DNA of 64,000 bases, from NCBI RefSeq assembly GCF_016518545.1, contig NZ_JACVTO010000008.1:178037-242036 (forward strand), given 5' to 3'. The stretch is from Pseudomonas sp. S30. GTDB lineage: Bacteria; Pseudomonadota; Gammaproteobacteria; Pseudomonadales; Pseudomonadaceae. This document shows, one piece after another, positions 44,642 through 54,040 of this stretch. A program made the position numbers and the translations under genes. Below the pieces are notes generated by a model. The model made no database searches. It had not been told where the DNA came from and saw only the letters and a list, made by a program, of their open reading frames with translations. The first letter of the stretch is position 1; each line of letters opens with the position of its first letter.

Positions 44642-46150
44642 ATGCGCATCCACGTCAGCTTCATCGACCGCGTCGGCATCACCCAGGAAGTCCTGGCTCT
44701 GCTCGGTGCCCGTCACCTCAACCTCGATGCCGTGGAGATGGTGCCGCCGAACGTCTATATCGATGCCCCCACCCTCAGCCCGAGCGTGCTGGAGGAACTG
44801 CACGACGCCTTGTTCGAGATCCAGGGCGTGCAATCGGTGGAGGTGGTCGACATCCTGCCGGGTCAGCGTCGCCACCTGCAGCTCGATGCGCTGCTGGCGG
44901 CCATGAGCGATCCGGTGCTGGCAGTGGACAGCGCCGGCAAGGTACTGCTGGCCAATCCGGCACTGATCGCCCTGTGTGGGCGCGAGTCGGCTGGCCGCTC
45001 GGTGGACGAGCTGTTCGGCGACCCGAACCTGCTCCAGACCCTGCGCGACAACCACTTTCACCTGCCCATGCGCGAGATGCAGCTCAATGGCCAGAGCCTG
45101 TTGCTCGATGCCACGCCGATCACCCAGGCCGGCGCGCTGCTCACCCTGTATCCGCCCAATCGCATGGGCGAACGCCTGTCGGCCCTGCGTCACGACCACG
45201 CTACAGGTTTCGAGTCGCTGCTGGGCGACTCGCCGGCCATCGCCACCCTGAAGGCCCGCGGCCTGCGTGTCGCCACCCTGGATGCCCCACTGCTGGTGCA
45301 CGGCGAGACCGGCACCGGAAAGGAACTGGTGGCTCGCGCCTGCCATGCCTTGAGCAGTCGCCAGGCCGCGCCGTTCCTGGCCCTCAACTGCGCCGCGCTG
45401 CCCGAGAGCCTGGCCGAGAGCGAGCTGTTCGGCTATGCCCCCGGTGCCTTTACCGGCGCCCAGCGCGGTGGCAAGCCCGGGCTCATGGAGCTGGCCAACA
45501 ATGGCACGGTGTTCCTCGACGAAATCGGCGAGATGTCGCCTTACCTGCAAGCCAAGTTGCTGCGTTTTCTCAGCGACGGCAGTTTCCGCCGGGTGGGCGG
45601 CGACCGCGAGGTCAAGGTCGATGTGCGCATCATCAGCGCCACCCACCGCGACCTCGAGCGCATGGTCGGCGAAGGCAGTTTCCGCGAGGACCTGTTCTAC
45701 CGCCTCAATGTGCTCAACCTGCAAGTCCCGCCCTTGCGCCAGCGCGGCCAGGACATCCTCATGCTTGCCCATTACTTCATGCAACAGGCCTGCACCCAGA
45801 TCCAGCGCCCACCCTGCCGCCTGGCGCCGGCCACGCACCCGGCGCTGCTGGCCAACCCCTGGCCGGGCAACGTGCGCCAGTTGCAGAACGTGATCTTTCG
45901 CGCCGCTGCCATCTGCGACGGCAGCGTCGTGGACATCGGCGACCTGGACATCGCCGGCACCTCGGTGGCACGTGGCCAGGATGGCGAGGTGACCAGCCTG
46001 GAACAGGCTGTCGGCGACTTCGAGCGTGAGTTGTTGCAGCGGCTGTATGCGACTTACCCCTCTACGCGTCAGTTGGCGGGAAGGCTGCAGACCTCACATA
46101 CCGCGATTGCCCAGCGACTGCGCAAGTATGGTATTCCAGGAAAAACCTGA
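44642..46150 (+). CDS. gcsR: TyrR/GcsR-like sigma-54-dependent activator
   Basis: This 502-residue enhancer-binding protein has an N-terminal ACT domain (residues about 1-75, HVSFIDRVGITQEVLALLG), a PAS region (about 80-190), a sigma-54 AAA+ domain (Walker A GETGTGKE, the sigma-54 contact loop GAFTGA, Walker B VFLDEIGEM), and a C-terminal TyrR-type HTH (STRQLAGRLQTSHTAIAQRLRKYGI). P. aeruginosa GcsR, with this architecture, activates the glycine-cleavage operon in response to glycine. Here gcvHPT lies 3 kb downstream behind a sigma-54 promoter. The intact GAFTGA separates it from E. coli TyrR. Confidence 0.9.
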   Translation: MRIHVSFIDRVGITQEVLALLGARHLNLDAVEMVPPNVYIDAPTLSPSVLEELHDALFEIQGVQSVEVVDILPGQRRHLQLDALLAAMSDPVLAVDSAGKVLLANPALIALCGRESAGRSVDELFGDPNLLQTLRDNHFHLPMREMQLNGQSLLLDATPITQAGALLTLYPPNRMGERLSALRHDHATGFESLLGDSPAIATLKARGLRVATLDAPLLVHGETGTGKELVARACHALSSRQAAPFLALNCAALPESLAESELFGYAPGAFTGAQRGGKPGLMELANNGTVFLDEIGEMSPYLQAKLLRFLSDGSFRRVGGDREVKVDVRIISATHRDLERMVGEGSFREDLFYRLNVLNLQVPPLRQRGQDILMLAHYFMQQACTQIQRPPCRLAPATHPALLANPWPGNVRQLQNVIFRAAAICDGSVVDIGDLDIAGTSVARGQDGEVTSLEQAVGDFERELLQRLYATYPSTRQLAGRLQTSHTAIAQRLRKYGIPGKT

Positions 46151-46570
46151 GCCTCGCATGTTGAGAATCACTGAACAACCGCACATGTAAACCAGTGCCG
46201 TTAATCTCGATCAATCGGATGCCCTCGATACCGGGGCTCTGGGGCTCCGTACAATACGTGTGGACACCGATCTCTGTCGGAGCTGGCTTGCATGCTCCAA
46301 CGGGTTCAGCGTAAACCCCGTGCTGCAGCGCTTTCATACATAGCTCAGAGAGCAATGCAATGAGGGGTTATTTTTTAGCGGGCGGAGCCGAAACCGATAT
46401 GGCACGATGTCCACTTTTGGACTCTCGACTCTGACCGGGGTGAATCAAGGTATCAATCGCAGTGCAGAAACTCCATAGATGAAATCCAGAAGACCAGTTT
46501 TCATGATCGAAGCAGCCTCACTGCACAGTGTGACACTACTTCGATATTACCGAGCGTTAATAAGTAAATA
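46151..46570. other. AT-richer intergenic region after gcsR
   Basis: This stretch marks the left edge of the low-GC pyocin island. It contains a REP-like fragment (GGAGCTGGCTTGCATGCTCC, 46279-46298) of the kind scattered in pseudomonad genomes. I see no convincing gene; a short minus-strand frame running into the gcsR 3' end is probably not real. Confidence 0.4.
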
Positions 46571-46843
46571 TCATTCAGCCTTAAAGCCAGGAAGTCCTTG
46601 CTCGACCCGCCATCGTTTGATTACTTCTACGACTTCTTCGGGACCGTCTTTCAATCCATTTCTGGTTGGATGAAAAATAACACTGGAGCCAAGGGGATGT
46701 TCAGCCAACCTTTCAAACTCCAAAATAGCTTGAGTGTGAGCACGCTCATTGGGAAAGACCTCGGGGTCAGCATGATAGATAGCATTTACGAGCTCATAGA
46801 ACTCGGCTTCTGTAAAATCAGAAATCGTTTTCATAGTCTTCAT
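46571..46843 (-). CDS. S-type pyocin/colicin DNase immunity protein
   Basis: This 90-residue acidic protein belongs to the Im2/Im9 family, which binds and blocks the cognate HNH nuclease. Family blocks are visible: ISDFTEAEFYELVNAIY, LEFERLAEHPLGSSVIFHP (the usual YYP is FHP here), and VIKRWRVEQGLPGFK. Its ATG overlaps the last base of the pyocin stop (TGATG); GTG at 46846 or ATG at 46834 are alternative starts. The frame is intact although the pyocin gene is broken, so it may still protect the cell. GC content is below that of the flanking core genes. Confidence 0.93.
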   Translation of the reverse strand: MKTMKTISDFTEAEFYELVNAIYHADPEVFPNERAHTQAILEFERLAEHPLGSSVIFHPTRNGLKDGPEEVVEVIKRWRVEQGLPGFKAE

Positions 46844-48634
46844 CACCTGTGAGCCTCAATGTGAAATTTTGGCGACAAGATTATCATGTTACTCACGTCA
46901 TAGACATCACCACCATCAGCAATTCTTACTTTGTGGTGAATTTCATATTTAATCCTTCCACCTACCCTCTCACCAGGCAGCGCGAGCGGCGCCAACCCTC
47001 TACGCATCATGTGGAGGTCAGCACGATCGAACTGTACAGAAAGTTCTTGAGTATCGGCAACCCACATCCAGAAGCTACTGCGAAACGCTCCAAAACTACT
47101 GAATTTCTGGCCTCGCATTTTTCCGGCGATCTGCTCAGGAATATTGCTTCCCTGTCTATTGTTCTCAATCAAGAGAGCACCTGCCATGTCTTCGCCCATC
47201 CCAACAACAACACCCGGCATGTGTCGCCGGCTTCTGAACATCAGATAAAGCGGTGGCAACCCTGAGTCAGAGGGGAAGATGACAACGTAGTCATCGAACC
47301 CGGTGTCTTCAAGTTCTGGAAATGAGTCCAATCGTCCCTGTAACGGCTCAAGGGCAGGCCCCACATAGAATGTTGCTGGCAGTGGTATGGCCGGAGAGGT
47401 TGTCGAATTGCTCTCTGGGGTAGTGGCGGGCGTCCAAACTAGAGTTCTAGAGGGCGTATCCTCGGTCGTAATGCTATAATTACCGGTCTCGGTGTCCAAG
47501 GTTGCCGCCAGCACTCGGACAGCAGAAGTGTGAGCCTTGCCTTCGGTCCCGGCGACGACCACGGCGTCTCGGTCGGCCCCCTCGCTCTGGCTCGCCATCC
47601 TCACCGGCAAGTCCAATGCTCCGCGGGCCAGGGCGGCTGCCTGGGCCTCACTGCCGACATCTACACCGAGATCGGCCAACGAAGTGCTGAGTAGGTAGTT
47701 CCCCGAAAGCTCCCCATTACCCAACTCAGACGGATACAGCAGCGCCGCAATCCCGACGCCGAGAGGTCCTGCCAGCCCTGCGGCTCGGGCATTCTTCAAC
47801 TCAGCGATAGCATCGGCGATCACTTGAGTTGATATGATGTCTGAAAAGACTTGCCCGGCAGCACTTAAAGCTGCAGCAAAGCGAAGGGAAACTCCAGCCG
47901 AAAAATCAAGGTTGTATGTGTTGGCTGCTCGGACGGCCGACAACTCCTGCGCCTTCTGCGCTTCAGCCTCAGCTATCGCTCTTTCTTGCTCCTTTGCCTG
48001 GGCCTCAACTTCCTGCCGCGCCTTGGCTCGAGCTTCTTCCTCTGCGTTGAGTTGCTAGAGCGCTGCGTGAAGGGCCTGTTGTAGCTCGGCGATTTGCGCT
48101 TTAAGCATCTGTATTTCAGCTTCTCGCAACTTTACGGTGTAGGCGGCGCGATAAGCAGTATTTAGAGCCTCCTGAACGTTCGAAACCTTTATACGGCCAG
48201 TTGCAATGTTTTGGAACGTAGCACCGGCGTAATAGTCGGCATTTTTGTCAAAAGGCGACGAACCATAGTAACTATTCGCTATCTCATGCTGCTGGCCCAC
48301 ATCAACCATTTTGCGCTCGATCAAGACCGACCGGGCCGCTATGTCTGCCTGGAGGCTTTCAATGTAGGAAGGTTGATGATTTCCTAACTCATTACGCACC
48401 GCAATAACTTGCTGCTCGACCATAGCTGTCATTGCAGACATGTTGGCCTGATAAAATCCCCTCGCTGCATCATCGGCTATTTTCATAGCCCCCGCAGCAG
48501 CGACCTTGAACCCGTCCAGGGTAGGACCCACATGATTGGCAACGTTCCCCCCAGGGGGGGAGTGTCCGGTACGATGGGGTTGTGCTCCGACATAGATGGG
48601 GGGGCAATGTAACTTGTCTTTTCTTCCGAGCCAT
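46843..48634 (-). pseudogene. S-type pyocin (HNH DNase bacteriocin), disrupted
   Basis: The gene would start at ATG 48634, with AAGGAG seven bases upstream, and encode about 595 residues. The frame from that ATG differs by one base from the frame carrying GPTLDGFKVAAAG and all later sequence, and two G/C homopolymer tracts lie between. An in-frame TAG at 48057-48055 then interrupts the coiled-coil region; reading continues in the same frame as QLNAEEEARAKARQ. The downstream part has the pyocin-S translocation domain (RAANTYNL onwards) and a C-terminal HNH nuclease (EIHHKVRIADGG with His in the final PKFHIEAHR), closely like pyocin S2. As written, no full toxin can be made. Confidence 0.9.
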
Positions 48635-48930
48635 GGACTTCTCCTTGAGAACGTATCTTCTTAACACGTACACTCTTCAGAACGGCGACCACCCCTATAT
48701 TTGTCAGGAATAAGCGAATAGAAATATGGATTCACCCTATATCCTTTCTTCTTAAAAATAGGCTCACGCCAGTATCGTGCCGTAGCCGGATTTCTAGATC
48801 TTCGTATTCTGGAAAAAAAGAAGCGCAATGGACGTCAGCCACTTCCTACGATGAATAAGCAACCACTAACGACCTCTATCTAACTATTAAACAACGAGCT
48901 TGAACATCTGGTAACATTTCATCGTGATGG

Positions 48931-48948
48931 GTACTTTCGTCCAAGTAC
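48931..48948. promoter_or_regulatory. upstream 18-bp dyad, possible third activator site
   Basis: GTACTT (48931-48936) and AAGTAC (48943-48948) are perfect inverted repeats around six bases, the same overall size as the two TyrR-like dyads downstream, though the half-site differs. Confidence 0.35.
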
Positions 48949-48982
48949 AAGCAGCATGAAGTAATACCGAAAAGCAGTGAAT

Positions 48983-49019
48983 CGTATTGAAATCAGTACA
49001 CTGTATTGATTTCAATACA
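48983..49019. promoter_or_regulatory. two tandem TyrR-like boxes (candidate GcsR sites)
   Basis: CGTATTGAAATCAGTACA (48983-49000) and TGTATTGATTTCAATACA (49002-49019) are 18-bp dyads 19 bp apart centre to centre. The second is perfectly symmetric as TGTATT-N6-AATACA, close to the TyrR box TGTAAA-N6-TTTACA. They lie about 165 bp before the sigma-54 promoter, a normal enhancer distance. Confidence 0.65.
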
Positions 49020-49161
49020 TTCTCACTCAGACATCCAAGATCAAGGAACTGAGGGGCCGGCAACTCAGGATTGAGTGCAAGTCGTAACGATTTCATTCCA
49101 AGCAGCTACAAACCAATTACTAGAACCCACTAGATTACTGATTTATATGTATTTTTACTGA

Positions 49162-49177
49162 TGGCCTATCATTTGCA
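49162..49177 (+). promoter_or_regulatory. sigma-54 (-24/-12) promoter of gcvHPT
   Basis: TGGCCTATCATTTGCA has GG and GC exactly ten bases apart and matches the TGGCAC-N5-TTGCA consensus at the key positions. It ends 63 bases before gcvH. The GAFTGA-containing activator encoded upstream is its likely partner. Confidence 0.75.
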
Positions 49178-49240
49178 TGGAAAATCCCATCTCAAGAGCG
49201 CGAACCCACCGCGCCCATCCCTGCGTTACGAGGATTTCCC

Positions 49241-49624
49241 ATGAGCGAGTTGCGTTTCACCGAAGATCACGAATGGCTGCGAGTCGAAGCCGACGGCAGC
49301 GTCACCGTAGGCATCACCGCCTACGCCCAGAATGCCCTGGGGGATGTGGTCTACGTGCAACTGCCAGACCTGCAACATTACGAAAAAGGCGACGAAGCCT
49401 CCACGGTGGAGTCGGTCAAGGCGGCCAGTGGCGTCTACATGCCGCTGTCCGGCGAGGTAGTGGCCGTCAACCCTTCGCTGAATGACAACCCCGAGCGCGT
49501 CAACGAAGATCCCCAGGGCGAAGGCTGGTTCTTCCGTTTCATCCCCGAGCACCGCGACCAGGTCGCCGGTCTGCTTGATCAGGAAGCCTACGACCGCCTG
49601 TTGCAAGCCAACGCCAACGCCTGA
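49241..49624 (+). CDS. gcvH: glycine cleavage system H protein
   Basis: This 127-residue lipoyl carrier shuttles the aminomethyl group between P, T and L proteins. The lipoylation site is Lys60 in [19 protein letters not shown] precedes the ATG. It is the first gene of gcvH-gcvP-gcvT, behind a sigma-54 promoter. Confidence 0.98.
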   Translation: MSELRFTEDHEWLRVEADGSVTVGITAYAQNALGDVVYVQLPDLQHYEKGDEASTVESVKAASGVYMPLSGEVVAVNPSLNDNPERVNEDPQGEGWFFRFIPEHRDQVAGLLDQEAYDRLLQANANA

Positions 49625-49634
49625 GGAGCTGGAC

Positions 49635-52490
49635 ATGACCACACACTTGGGCACCGCCAACGAATTCATCGCCCGCCACATCGGCCCACGCAGCGCCGAC
49701 GAGCAGGCCATGCTGCAGACCCTCGGCTTCGACTCGCTCGAGGCCATGACCGCCGCGGTCATCCCCGAGCGCATCAAAGGCACCAGCGTCCTCGGCCAGG
49801 CCGAGGGCAAGAGTGAGGCCGATGCGCTGGCCGAGCTTAAGGCCATCGCGGGCAGGAACCAGCTGTTCAAGAGCTTCATCGGTCAGGGTTACTACAACAC
49901 CCACACGCCGGCGCCCATTCTGCGCAACCTGCTGGAAAACCCGGCGTGGTACACCGCCTACACGCCCTACCAGCCGGAGATCTCCCAGGGTCGCCTGGAG
50001 GCGCTGCTGAATTTCCAGACCCTGATCAGCGACCTGACCGCCCTGCCGATCGCCAACGCCTCGTTGCTCGACGAAGCGACCGCCGCGGCCGAGGCCATGA
50101 CCTTCTGCAAGCGCCTGTCGAAGAACAAGGCCAGCCAGCGATTCTTCGCCTCGGTACATTGTCATCCGCAGACCCTGGACGTACTGCGTACCCGCGCCGA
50201 ACCCCTGGGAATCGACGTGGTGGTGGGCGATGAGTTCGCCCTCAATGACACCGCCAGCTTCTTCGGCGCGTTGTTGCAGTATCCCGCGAGCAGCGGCGCA
50301 CTGTTCGACTACCGCGAAGTGGTCGATGGCTTCCACCACAGCGGTGCACTGGTCGCCGTCGCAGCCGACCTGCTGGCCCTGACCCTGCTCACCCCACCGG
50401 GCGAGTTCGGTGCCGACGTCGCCATCGGCAGCGCCCAACGCTTCGGTGTGCCACTGGGGTTCGGCGGCCCGCACGCCGCCTACTTCGCCACCCGCGACGC
50501 CTTCAAGCGCGACATGCCCGGTCGCCTGGTGGGCGTGTCGATCGACCGCTTCGGCCAGAGCGCCCTGCGCCTGGCCATGCAGACCCGCGAGCAGCACATT
50601 CGCCGTGAGAAGGCCACGAGCAACATCTGCACGGCTCAGGTGCTGCTGGCCAACATCGCCAGCATGTACGCCGTCTACCACGGTCCGGCCGGCCTGAAAC
50701 GCATCGCCGAGCGTACCCACGCGCTCACCGCCATCCTGGCGGCAGGCCTGGAAAGCCTGGGCGTGGAGATCCTCGATGCCAGCGGCTTCGATACCCTGAC
50801 CCTGGCGACCGGCGCTGCCACCGCGGCCTTGCACGAGAACGCCAGGGCCCAGCGCTTCAACCTGCGCCAGGTCGATGCCACGCACGTGGGTGTGTCGCTG
50901 GACGAAACCAGCACCCAGGCGGATGTCCAGGCGCTGTGGGCGCTGTTCGCCGAAGGCCGTCCGCTGCCGGACTTCAACGCGCTCGTCGCACGCCAGGCTT
51001 CGCGTATCCCGCAGGCCTTGCGCCGGCGCTCGGCTTATCTCGAGCATCCGGTGTTCAACCGCTACCACAGCGAAACCGAATTGATGCGCTACCTGCGTCG
51101 CCTTGCCGACAAGGATCTGGCGCTCGACCGCAGCATGATTCCGCTGGGCTCGTGCACCATGAAGCTCAACGCCGCCAGCGAGATGACTCCCGTCACCTGG
51201 GCCGAGTTCGGCAACCTGCACCCCTTCGCCCCTGCGAGCCAGAGCCAGGGCTACCAGCAACTGACCGAAGAGCTGCAAGCCATGCTCTGCGCAGCCACCG
51301 GCTACGACGCCGTCTCGCTGCAACCCAATGCCGGCTCGCAAGGCGAATATGCCGGCCTGCTGGCGATCCGCGCCTACCACCGCAGCCGCGGCGAAAGCCA
51401 TCGTGACATCTGCCTGATTCCGTCATCGGCCCACGGCACCAACCCGGCCACCGCACACATGGCTGGCATGCGCGTGGTGGTGACCGCCTGCGACGCCCGC
51501 GGCAACGTCGACCTCGACGACCTGCGCGCCAAGGCCACCGAGCACCGCGAGCGGCTGGCCGCGCTGATGATCACCTACCCGTCCACCCACGGCGTGTTCG
51601 AAGAAGCCATCGGCGACATCTGCGCGCTGATCCACGACCACGGCGGGCAGGTATACATCGACGGCGCCAACATGAACGCCATGGTCGGCCTCTGCGCGCC
51701 AGGCAAGTTCGGCGGCGACGTCTCGCACCTGAACCTGCACAAGACCTTCTGCATTCCCCATGGCGGCGGTGGCCCCGGCGTCGGCCCGATCGGCGTGAAG
51801 GCGCACCTTGCACCCTTCCTGCCCGGTCATGCCACCCTGGAGAACACCACCGGTGCGGTGTGCGCCGCACCGTTCGGCAGTGCCAGCATCCTGCCCATCA
51901 CCTGGATGTACATCCGCATGATGGGTGGCCTCGGCCTCACGCGCGCCTCGCAGATGGCGATCCTCAATGCCAACTACATCGCCCGTCGACTGGAAGAGCA
52001 CTATCCGGTGCTTTACAGCGGCAGCAACGGCCTGGTGGCCCACGAATGCATCCTCGATCTGCGGCCGCTCAAGGACAGCAGCGGCATCAGTGTGGACGAC
52101 GTGGCCAAACGGCTGATCGACTTCGGCTTCCATGCCCCGACCATGTCCTTCCCGGTGGCCGGCACGCTGATGATCGAACCGACCGAGAGCGAGTCGCGCC
52201 AGGAGCTGGACCGCTTCTGCGCGGCGATGATCCAGATCCGCGACGAGATCCGCGCCGTGGAGAACGGCAGCCTGGACAAGCATGACAACCCCTTGAAGAA
52301 CGCGCCGCACACCGCCGCGGAACTGGTCGGCGACTGGTCCCACAGCTACGGCCGCGAGCAAGCGGTGTATCCATTGGCCAGCCTGAAGGACAACAAGTAC
52401 TGGCCACCTGTGGGACGTGTCGACAACGTGTACGGCGACCGCAACCTGGTCTGCGCATGCCCGTCGATGGAGAGCTACCAGGAGCTCTGA
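49635..52490 (+). CDS. gcvP: glycine dehydrogenase (decarboxylating), P protein
   Basis: This 951-residue PLP enzyme decarboxylates glycine and passes the aminomethyl group to GcvH. It is a single-chain P protein; the PLP lysine is Lys703 in [18 protein letters not shown]. The start [17 protein letters not shown] at 49635 has GGAGCT upstream and begins 10 bases after gcvH; a longer open frame overlaps gcvH and is not used. Confidence 0.98.
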   Translation: MTTHLGTANEFIARHIGPRSADEQAMLQTLGFDSLEAMTAAVIPERIKGTSVLGQAEGKSEADALAELKAIAGRNQLFKSFIGQGYYNTHTPAPILRNLLENPAWYTAYTPYQPEISQGRLEALLNFQTLISDLTALPIANASLLDEATAAAEAMTFCKRLSKNKASQRFFASVHCHPQTLDVLRTRAEPLGIDVVVGDEFALNDTASFFGALLQYPASSGALFDYREVVDGFHHSGALVAVAADLLALTLLTPPGEFGADVAIGSAQRFGVPLGFGGPHAAYFATRDAFKRDMPGRLVGVSIDRFGQSALRLAMQTREQHIRREKATSNICTAQVLLANIASMYAVYHGPAGLKRIAERTHALTAILAAGLESLGVEILDASGFDTLTLATGAATAALHENARAQRFNLRQVDATHVGVSLDETSTQADVQALWALFAEGRPLPDFNALVARQASRIPQALRRRSAYLEHPVFNRYHSETELMRYLRRLADKDLALDRSMIPLGSCTMKLNAASEMTPVTWAEFGNLHPFAPASQSQGYQQLTEELQAMLCAATGYDAVSLQPNAGSQGEYAGLLAIRAYHRSRGESHRDICLIPSSAHGTNPATAHMAGMRVVVTACDARGNVDLDDLRAKATEHRERLAALMITYPSTHGVFEEAIGDICALIHDHGGQVYIDGANMNAMVGLCAPGKFGGDVSHLNLHKTFCIPHGGGGPGVGPIGVKAHLAPFLPGHATLENTTGAVCAAPFGSASILPITWMYIRMMGGLGLTRASQMAILNANYIARRLEEHYPVLYSGSNGLVAHECILDLRPLKDSSGISVDDVAKRLIDFGFHAPTMSFPVAGTLMIEPTESESRQELDRFCAAMIQIRDEIRAVENGSLDKHDNPLKNAPHTAAELVGDWSHSYGREQAVYPLASLKDNKYWPPVGRVDNVYGDRNLVCACPSMESYQEL

Positions 52491-52574
52491 GCGCGCTCGA
52501 ACGTCTACGCACTGCCAGCGACCGGCACCGGCCAACACCGGTGCCGGGCCGAACCTCTTCCCTAGGAGTCATCG

Positions 52575-53696
52575 ATGTCCGCCATCCTGTCCAAGACCCC
52601 TCTGCACGCCCTTCACCTGGAACTGGGCGCGCGCATGGTGCCCTTCGCCGGTTACGACATGCCCGTGCAGTACCCGCTGGGCGTACTCAAGGAACACCTG
52701 CACACCCGCGCGCACGCCGGGCTGTTCGATGTATCGCACATGGGCCAGATCATGCTGCGCGGCCCCGACGCGGCACGCGCACTGGAAACCCTGATGCCGG
52801 TCGACGTGGTCGATCTGCCGGTCGGCACCCAGCGCTACGCCCTGTTCACCGACGAGCAAGGCGGCATTCTCGACGACCTGATGGTCGCCAACCTGGGTGA
52901 CGACACCCTGTTCCTGGTGGTCAACGCCGCCTGCAAGACGCAGGATCTGGCGCATCTTCGCCAACACCTGGGCAACCGCTGCGAGGTGCAGTCCCTGTTC
53001 GAGGAACGTGCGCTGCTGGCGCTGCAGGGCCCCGCCGCCGCCACGGTGCTGCAACGCCTGACGCCGGACACCGCCGACATGACGTTCATGCAGGTGCGAC
53101 GCGTGTCGCTGCTGGACACCGAGTGCCTCGTCAGCCGCTCCGGCTACACCGGCGAAGACGGTTATGAGATTTCGCTCCCGTCGGCGCACGCTCAAGCCCT
53201 GGCCCGGCGCCTGCTGGCCGAACCCGAAGTGCAGGCGATCGGTCTGGGGGCTCGCGACTCGCTGAGACTGGAAGCCGGGTTGTGCCTGTATGGCCATGAC
53301 ATGGATCGCCAGACCACCCCGGTCGAAGCCAGCCTGCTCTGGGCAATTTCCAGGGCGCGGCGAGCAGACGGCGCACGCCCGGGTGGATTCCCCGGCGCGC
53401 AGCGCATCACCGAGCAGCAATGCCAGGGGGCCACGCGCAAGCGTGTCGGGCTGCTGCCCCAGGAACGCACGCCGGTGCGCGAGGGCGCACCGATCGTCGA
53501 CGCCGCGGGCAAACCGGTCGGAACAGTGTCCAGTGGTGGCTTCGGACCGACGTTGAATGCGCCAGTGGCGATGGGTTATGTCGATATCGAACATGCCGCA
53601 CCCGAAACGCCCCTGTTCGCCATCGTGCGCGGCAAGCAAGTTGCCCTGAAGGTCAGCAAAATGCCTTTTGTCGCACAGCGTTACTACCGAGGTTGA
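52575..53696 (+). CDS. gcvT: aminomethyltransferase, T protein
   Basis: This 373-residue enzyme moves the methylene group to tetrahydrofolate and releases ammonia. It has GcvT blocks GYDMPVQYP, LFDVSHMGQI, SRSGYTGEDGYEI and LRLEAGLCLYG. It lies 84 bases after gcvP with no sdaA or glyA between, unlike some Pseudomonas relatives. TAGGAG precedes the ATG. Confidence 0.97.
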   Translation: MSAILSKTPLHALHLELGARMVPFAGYDMPVQYPLGVLKEHLHTRAHAGLFDVSHMGQIMLRGPDAARALETLMPVDVVDLPVGTQRYALFTDEQGGILDDLMVANLGDDTLFLVVNAACKTQDLAHLRQHLGNRCEVQSLFEERALLALQGPAAATVLQRLTPDTADMTFMQVRRVSLLDTECLVSRSGYTGEDGYEISLPSAHAQALARRLLAEPEVQAIGLGARDSLRLEAGLCLYGHDMDRQTTPVEASLLWAISRARRADGARPGGFPGAQRITEQQCQGATRKRVGLLPQERTPVREGAPIVDAAGKPVGTVSSGGFGPTLNAPVAMGYVDIEHAAPETPLFAIVRGKQVALKVSKMPFVAQRYYRG

Positions 53697-53753
53697 ACGC
53701 AGATTCTCCGGGCGACGCTTATTCGTTTACGAACCTGTCCTATAACTTGCGAA

Positions 53754-53777
53754 CATGGCGCCAGCCCAGGCGCCATG
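53754..53777 (+). terminator. hairpin after gcvT
   Basis: CATGGCGCC (53754-53762) and GGCGCCATG (53769-53777) form a perfect 9-bp stem with a six-base loop, 57 bases after the gcvT stop. The following T-rich stretch is weak. Confidence 0.55.
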
Positions 53778-54040
53778 CCGTTTGCGACCGTTTTGTCGGT
53801 AACCGGCAAAAGCCTGATCAGGAGCGGTTTCAGGGCTTGTTTTTTTCGCGAGAGTTGGCGTAGAGTCATCTCACTGTGTTTGCATGGGTCGCAATAGTTC
53901 GTGACCTGGGCCAGTAGCCGAATTTCGCTACAACCCGTCTGACGTCTCTTACTTTCCTGCAACCCAGCCCAGTAGTCTTTCGTCCTGTTGAAACGAAAGA
54001 AACTGAAATCACTATCCGAAGATTCATAGGAAGCAAGAAA
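53778..54040 (+). promoter_or_regulatory. promoter and long 5' leader of the cold-shock gene
   Basis: No gene is seen here. TTGTTT near 53838 and TAGAGT near 53862 at 18-base spacing are a possible -35/-10 pair, which would give a leader of about 170 bases before the cold-shock gene. Long structured leaders are typical of cspA-type mRNAs. Confidence 0.35.

Larger units (their letters stand above)
48635..49240. other. AT-rich regulatory region between pyocin and gcvH
   Basis: This 606-base stretch separates the divergent pyocin gene and gcvH and contains no gene I can support. It holds three dyads and a sigma-54 promoter, listed separately. I did not find a clear LexA or PrtN box for the pyocin. 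Confidence 0.5.

Noticed and set aside
46062..46355. Minus-strand frame overlapping the gcsR 3' end
   Set aside because: It runs into the conserved HTH codons of gcsR and includes a REP-like repeat. There is no family resemblance.
48470..48673. Short frame reading MARKKRQVTLPP from the pyocin start to a stop inside the gene
   Set aside because: It is the out-of-frame 5' end of the disrupted pyocin, not a separate gene.
49001..49020. CTGTATTGATTTCAATACAT considered as a LexA (SOS) box for the pyocin
   Set aside because: It lacks the CTGT-N8-ACAG symmetry and spacing. It fits a TyrR-like dyad better and is about 370 bases from the pyocin start.
49020..49240. Possible glycine riboswitch before gcvH
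   Set aside because: No tandem aptamer-like conserved core was seen in the short leader, and the sigma-54 promoter leaves only about 50 bases of 5' UTR.
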